A model generated the notes under the pieces. It was not told the origin of the DNA. It did not search any database and saw only the letters and a program-made list of their open reading frames with translations. This document shows positions 41,332 to 44,387 of a stretch of 44,387 bases of DNA, one piece after another (the stretch's first letter is position 1; each line of letters begins with the position of its first letter). The translations under genes and the position numbers were made by a program. Source of the stretch: Fibrobacter sp. (GTDB lineage: Bacteria; Fibrobacterota; Fibrobacteria; Fibrobacterales; Fibrobacteraceae); NCBI GenBank assembly GCA_031271785.1, contig JAISUZ010000003.1:1-44387 (forward strand), read 5' to 3'.

Positions 41332-43737
41332 ATGAAAAACTTACTTTGTGTACTCTTGCTCTTTTTCGCGGCCTCCGGTTTTGCCGCCGAAGAATCCGGT
41401 TTGATTGAGCGTTATTTGATTGCCGTGGGCGCCAATGACGGCGGCAACGACCGCCCGAAACTCCGCTATGCCGCTCAGGATGCCAAATCTTTTATGAGCG
41501 TACTTTCCGAAATGGGCGGCGTTTCCAAACAAAATGAAATTTTCTTGGAGGACCCTTCCGTAAAGGAAATCGATGCCGCCATGACAACCATGGAAAAACA
41601 TTTTGCCGCCGCTCCGAAAATCAAGGGACGGCGCGAAATACTCTTTTTTTACAGCGGTCATGCCGATGAACGCGGACTCTTGCTTGGAAAAGAAGTGTTC
41701 CCGTGGAAAGATCTCCGGAAACAGATTTCGAATCTTTCGGCAGATGTGAAAATTTCGGTGATCGATGCCTGCGGAAGCGGAGCGATTACGCGTTTGAAAG
41801 GCGGCGTTTCCGTGCCGGCGTTTCTGATGGACGAATCTTCGGACATGAAAGGCTATGCTTTTATTACATCGAGCACGCAGGACGAAGCGAGTCAGGAAAG
41901 CGATCGCATTAAAGGATCTTTCTTCACGCATGCTTTTGTGAGCGGCCTCCGCGGCGGCGGTGACCTTACCGGCGACGGAAAAGTAACGTTAAGCGAAGCC
42001 TATCAGTTTGCTTTTAATGAAACGCTCCACCGCACCCAGCAGACCATGGGCGGCGCACAGCATCCGAGCCGCGATATGAACCTTGCGGGTACAGGCGATG
42101 TGGTGATGACCGACGTACGCCGTACCAGCGCGACTCTCGCTCTCGACAGTGCGTTTGACGGCCGCTTTTTTATCCGGGACGAGAGCAATCTTCTCGTAGC
42201 GGAACTTTATAAAAAATCCGGGCGTGAAGTGGAAATCGGACTTCCGGCCGGTGAGTACAAAGTACAGCTTGACGTACCGAGTAAGAATTACGCCGCCGCC
42301 GTCCGAATTAAGGAAGGAAATAAAACCTATTTGAATTTCAAACAAATGAAAGAAGTGGCGGCGGAACGCACGGTATCCCGCGGCAGCGCGGTGGCGGAAC
42401 TGGATTCTTCCAAGGCGGTGAAAAAACGTTTTTCTTTCAATTTCTTTGATTTTGAAAGCGAACCGCGTAAAGGCGTGCAGCTCGGCTTTTTTGCCGCCAA
42501 AGCGCGTGAAAACATGAGCGGTGTGCAAGTGAGTCTTTTTGCAAACGTCGCTCAAAAAGAGTTTCGCGGCACTCAGGTTTCCGTAGGACTCAATTATGCC
42601 AAATATATCCGGGGCGCCCAATTTTCAATGCTCAACATTGCGGAATCAATTGACGGAGCGCAAGTGAGCCCGACAGTCAATATCGCGACCAATTCTTCTC
42701 AAGGGTTTCAACTGAGTGTGTCAAACTTTGCCGGCGATACTTTGGAAGGAGTGCAAGTCGGTGTGATGAACATAGGCGCACAAGTGAACCAAGGACAATT
42801 CGGCGTGTTCAATGCTGCGGGAAATGTGGGAACCGCTCAAGCGGGCGTTGCGAATTTCACCAAAACGGTTCCGATTCAGGCGGGTATATTTAACGCTGCC
42901 AAAGAGGTGAATTACGTTCAGGCCGGCGTGGCGAATTTCACCAAAACAACGGATACTCAGGTTGGTGTGTTTAACGCAGCCGGTAATGTCGGTGTTACGC
43001 AGGCCGGGGTCGGTAACTTCAGCGGAAAAACCGGTTATTCCCAAGCGGGCGTATTCAATGTCACCGGGAAAACAAAAGCGCAGGGCGGTGTAATAAATAT
43101 CGCCGGAACCGAAGATTTATTCCAGCTCGGTGTTATGAATATTGCCGGGAACGCCGGCGGCCGGCAAATCGGGATCATCAATATTTGCGGAACCTGCGAT
43201 AAAACTCCGGTCGGCATTATCAGCATTGTCGGAAACGGCGTGTGGGCGGCTTCGGCGATGATGGATGAGACTGCAAACCTTATCGGAAACCTGCGCCTCG
43301 GCACGGAATATTTTTACACGGTTCTTGAATACACTCGCGGATTCGAAGACAAAAAAATGTTCCGGGAATTCGGAAAAGACGTTCAGTACGGATTTGGATT
43401 CGGAACTCAATTCGGGCGCAAAGGCACTCATGTGAACATGGAATATGTGTTCCTGAATGTTTACTCCAAGCATCCGGGCGACGGCTTTTCTGTTGTGGAC
43501 ATAGGTTCGGATTCCGAAAGTAATTACCATCACCGCGTTCGCCTCGGCACCACCGTTCGGTTGTTTCCCTGGGTTGGTATCCGCGGCGGGATCTCGGCGA
43601 GCGTTGTTACCGAAGGTTATGCCGACCGGTTTAATATCGAACCGAAAGGCGAATGGCACGCCGAGTGGAATATCGCCGGCCGCGAAGTCCGCGTATGGCC
43701 GGGACTCTACGCCGGTTTGATTTTCGGAAAGTTCTAA
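41332..43737 (+). CDS. Secreted caspase-fold (C14) peptidase with LA_2272-like surface repeats
   Basis: 801 residues: signal peptide (LLLFFAASGFAA), caspase-like domain (about 25-250) with catalytic His110 in FFYSGHADE and Cys147 in VIDACGSGA, and a 12-residue EF-hand-like loop at 211-222 (DLTGDGKVTLSE). A linker with a PEGA-like beta segment follows (about 265-335). Then come about 18 tandem units of 13-16 residues (about 380-635) following x-Q-x-G-V-x-N, and a C-terminal beta-rich region of 165 residues that may insert in the outer membrane. GGAGG precedes the ATG. The repeats resemble LA_2272/LA_2273 surface proteins. Confidence 0.88.
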   Translation: MKNLLCVLLLFFAASGFAAEESGLIERYLIAVGANDGGNDRPKLRYAAQDAKSFMSVLSEMGGVSKQNEIFLEDPSVKEIDAAMTTMEKHFAAAPKIKGRREILFFYSGHADERGLLLGKEVFPWKDLRKQISNLSADVKISVIDACGSGAITRLKGGVSVPAFLMDESSDMKGYAFITSSTQDEASQESDRIKGSFFTHAFVSGLRGGGDLTGDGKVTLSEAYQFAFNETLHRTQQTMGGAQHPSRDMNLAGTGDVVMTDVRRTSATLALDSAFDGRFFIRDESNLLVAELYKKSGREVEIGLPAGEYKVQLDVPSKNYAAAVRIKEGNKTYLNFKQMKEVAAERTVSRGSAVAELDSSKAVKKRFSFNFFDFESEPRKGVQLGFFAAKARENMSGVQVSLFANVAQKEFRGTQVSVGLNYAKYIRGAQFSMLNIAESIDGAQVSPTVNIATNSSQGFQLSVSNFAGDTLEGVQVGVMNIGAQVNQGQFGVFNAAGNVGTAQAGVANFTKTVPIQAGIFNAAKEVNYVQAGVANFTKTTDTQVGVFNAAGNVGVTQAGVGNFSGKTGYSQAGVFNVTGKTKAQGGVINIAGTEDLFQLGVMNIAGNAGGRQIGIINICGTCDKTPVGIISIVGNGVWAASAMMDETANLIGNLRLGTEYFYTVLEYTRGFEDKKMFREFGKDVQYGFGFGTQFGRKGTHVNMEYVFLNVYSKHPGDGFSVVDIGSDSESNYHHRVRLGTTVRLFPWVGIRGGISASVVTEGYADRFNIEPKGEWHAEWNIAGREVRVWPGLYAGLIFGKF

Positions 43738-43870
43738 CCAAAGAATCCGTTTTTTCGGAAATAAAAATCCCGGGAAAAGGGATTCGGCCTTGCAGCCATT
43801 CCCGCAAAACATTCATCAAAAGATGGATGTTTTGTCGCATAGCGTTAAACGTCTATCCTTGAAAAATTAA

Positions 43871-43972
43871 GGAGGGGGAGTATCCCCCTCGCTTCAACCT
43901 CGCTTGATCGCGCGCCTTATTCCGGCTTCTTTCAGTCGCCGAGGCGCACGGCGAGTTTTTCGCATCCCCCCT
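43871..43972 (+). repeat. Composite repeat, A module (copy 5)
   Basis: GGGGG/CCCCC hairpin, outer CTCGC with GCGAG, inner GCGCCT with AGGCGC, and the conserved apical CGGCTTCTTTCAGTCGCCG. Stems differ from all other copies while staying paired. Confidence 0.83.
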
Positions 43973-44078
43973 CGAAACCGGGTCGAAAATATTCGACCCC
44001 TAACATCGTTATTGTTACGTTCAAATCAAAATAGGTGTTATTAAACAATTGGTTTTTTCGCTATGCCGATCTTAAAAC

Positions 44079-44155
44079 AGTCATCCTGAACTTGTTTCAG
44101 CATGACTGTTTCAGGATCCATGTTTTTGGACCCCGGATCAAGTCCGGGGTGACGG
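44079..44155 (+). repeat. Two REP-like palindromes
   Basis: GTCATCCTGAACTTGTTTCA with a following copy ending TTTCAGGATCC, then TTTTTGGACCCCGGATCAAG with CCGGGGTGACG. They belong to a widespread class of small palindromes and lie between modules A and C. Confidence 0.7.
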
Positions 44156-44209
44156 TATGTTCTTCGTGATTTCAATATTAGCGTATCCTGATGTCCATTC
44201 CCATGATTG

Positions 44210-44318
44210 CAATTCCCGAGGAACTCGGTAGCAATTTTTTATCCCTAAGCGCGGTTCTCAATGCTTTGGGGACAAATTTTTAGGCTGGAAGCCGCTCCAA
44301 TTTGTCCCGAAGCGTTGG
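44210..44318 (+). repeat. Composite repeat, C module (copy 2)
   Basis: CCGAG-GAA-CTCGG hairpin, TAGCAATTTTTTATCCCTAA, then stem GGGACAAATT (44269-44278) with AATTTGTCCC (44299-44308) around a 20-base loop identical to that at 13130-13149. Confidence 0.85.
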
Positions 44319-44334
44319 AACCGTGCGAACATTG

Positions 44335-44387
44335 CGTGAGGCAGGCGGAGGGTGCGCGCTGGCGCGCAGTGCGCAGCACCGACCGGA
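44335..44387 (+). repeat. Composite repeat, B module (copy 4, cut by window end)
   Basis: CGTGAGGCAGGCGGAGGGTG and the GC-rich hairpin up to GCACCGACCGGA, where the window ends. It completes the A, palindrome, C, B order seen at 12732-13287. Confidence 0.8.

Noticed and set aside
42820-43000. Possible CRISPR-like direct repeats
   Set aside because: The repeats lie in frame inside the caspase-protein gene, are unequal and encode the surface repeat units. No CRISPR array was found in the window.

Overview
The window reads as a chromosomal segment of a Gram-negative bacterium of the Fibrobacterota/Bacteroidota/Chlorobi (FCB) lineage. Fibrobacteraceae is my best guess, by inference only, because no rRNA is present. 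Support comes from several lipoproteins and outer-membrane-type proteins, BACON-like domains, a C10 (streptopain) peptidase, and a SecA whose roughly 64-residue insertion before the Walker A region resembles SecA proteins of this lineage. Base composition is near-balanced. Most of the DNA is ordinary single-copy housekeeping sequence, but several intergenic gaps are filled by GC-rich composite repeats.

Layout. 7-3922 (minus): a five-gene secreted protease operon, consisting of a C10 cysteine protease, three tandem BACON-like lipoproteins and a C11 clostripain-like protease. 3923-4468: a repeat-filled gap. 4469-9197: metY, a divergent DRE-TIM aldolase-like gene, an acyltransferase and a CDF metal transporter. 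9253-12686: secA-tmk. 12687-13290: a complete composite repeat. 13291-21659: DUF3943 protein, membrane phosphoesterase, a degenerate nucleotidyltransferase coupled to a LpoA-like protein, Hsp20, glk-aroD and a PTS EIIA protein. A tRNA-Val(CAC) with a terminator follows. 22192-27492: an LRAT-domain membrane protein, TolC and a MacA/MacB-type efflux system in one operon. 29150-31717: an Mla/MCE ATPase, an MCE protein and a TPR-type periplasmic protein. 31707-39427 (minus): two runs, GGDEF protein plus lipoprotein, then ispA-dxs-rRNA methylase-pyrF-membrane protein. 39511-43737: ispF, then an ECF sigma factor, a candidate anti-sigma factor and a secreted caspase-fold protein with a surface-repeat C-terminus. 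43738-44387: another composite repeat, cut by the window edge.

Two things stand out as possibly undescribed. First, a modular intergenic element with blocks in the order A, C, B occurs in whole or part at six places in 44 kb. Its blocks keep invariant loops while stem arms change with compensation from copy to copy, which is the signature of a structured RNA (or DNA hairpin) family. Second, the secreted protease operon and the sigma/anti-sigma/caspase operon both pair a cysteine protease with likely partner proteins. In addition, about ten genes have a TATATT/TAAATT-like -10 box ending only 6-10 bases before the start codon and no Shine-Dalgarno sequence, which points to widespread leaderless transcription.
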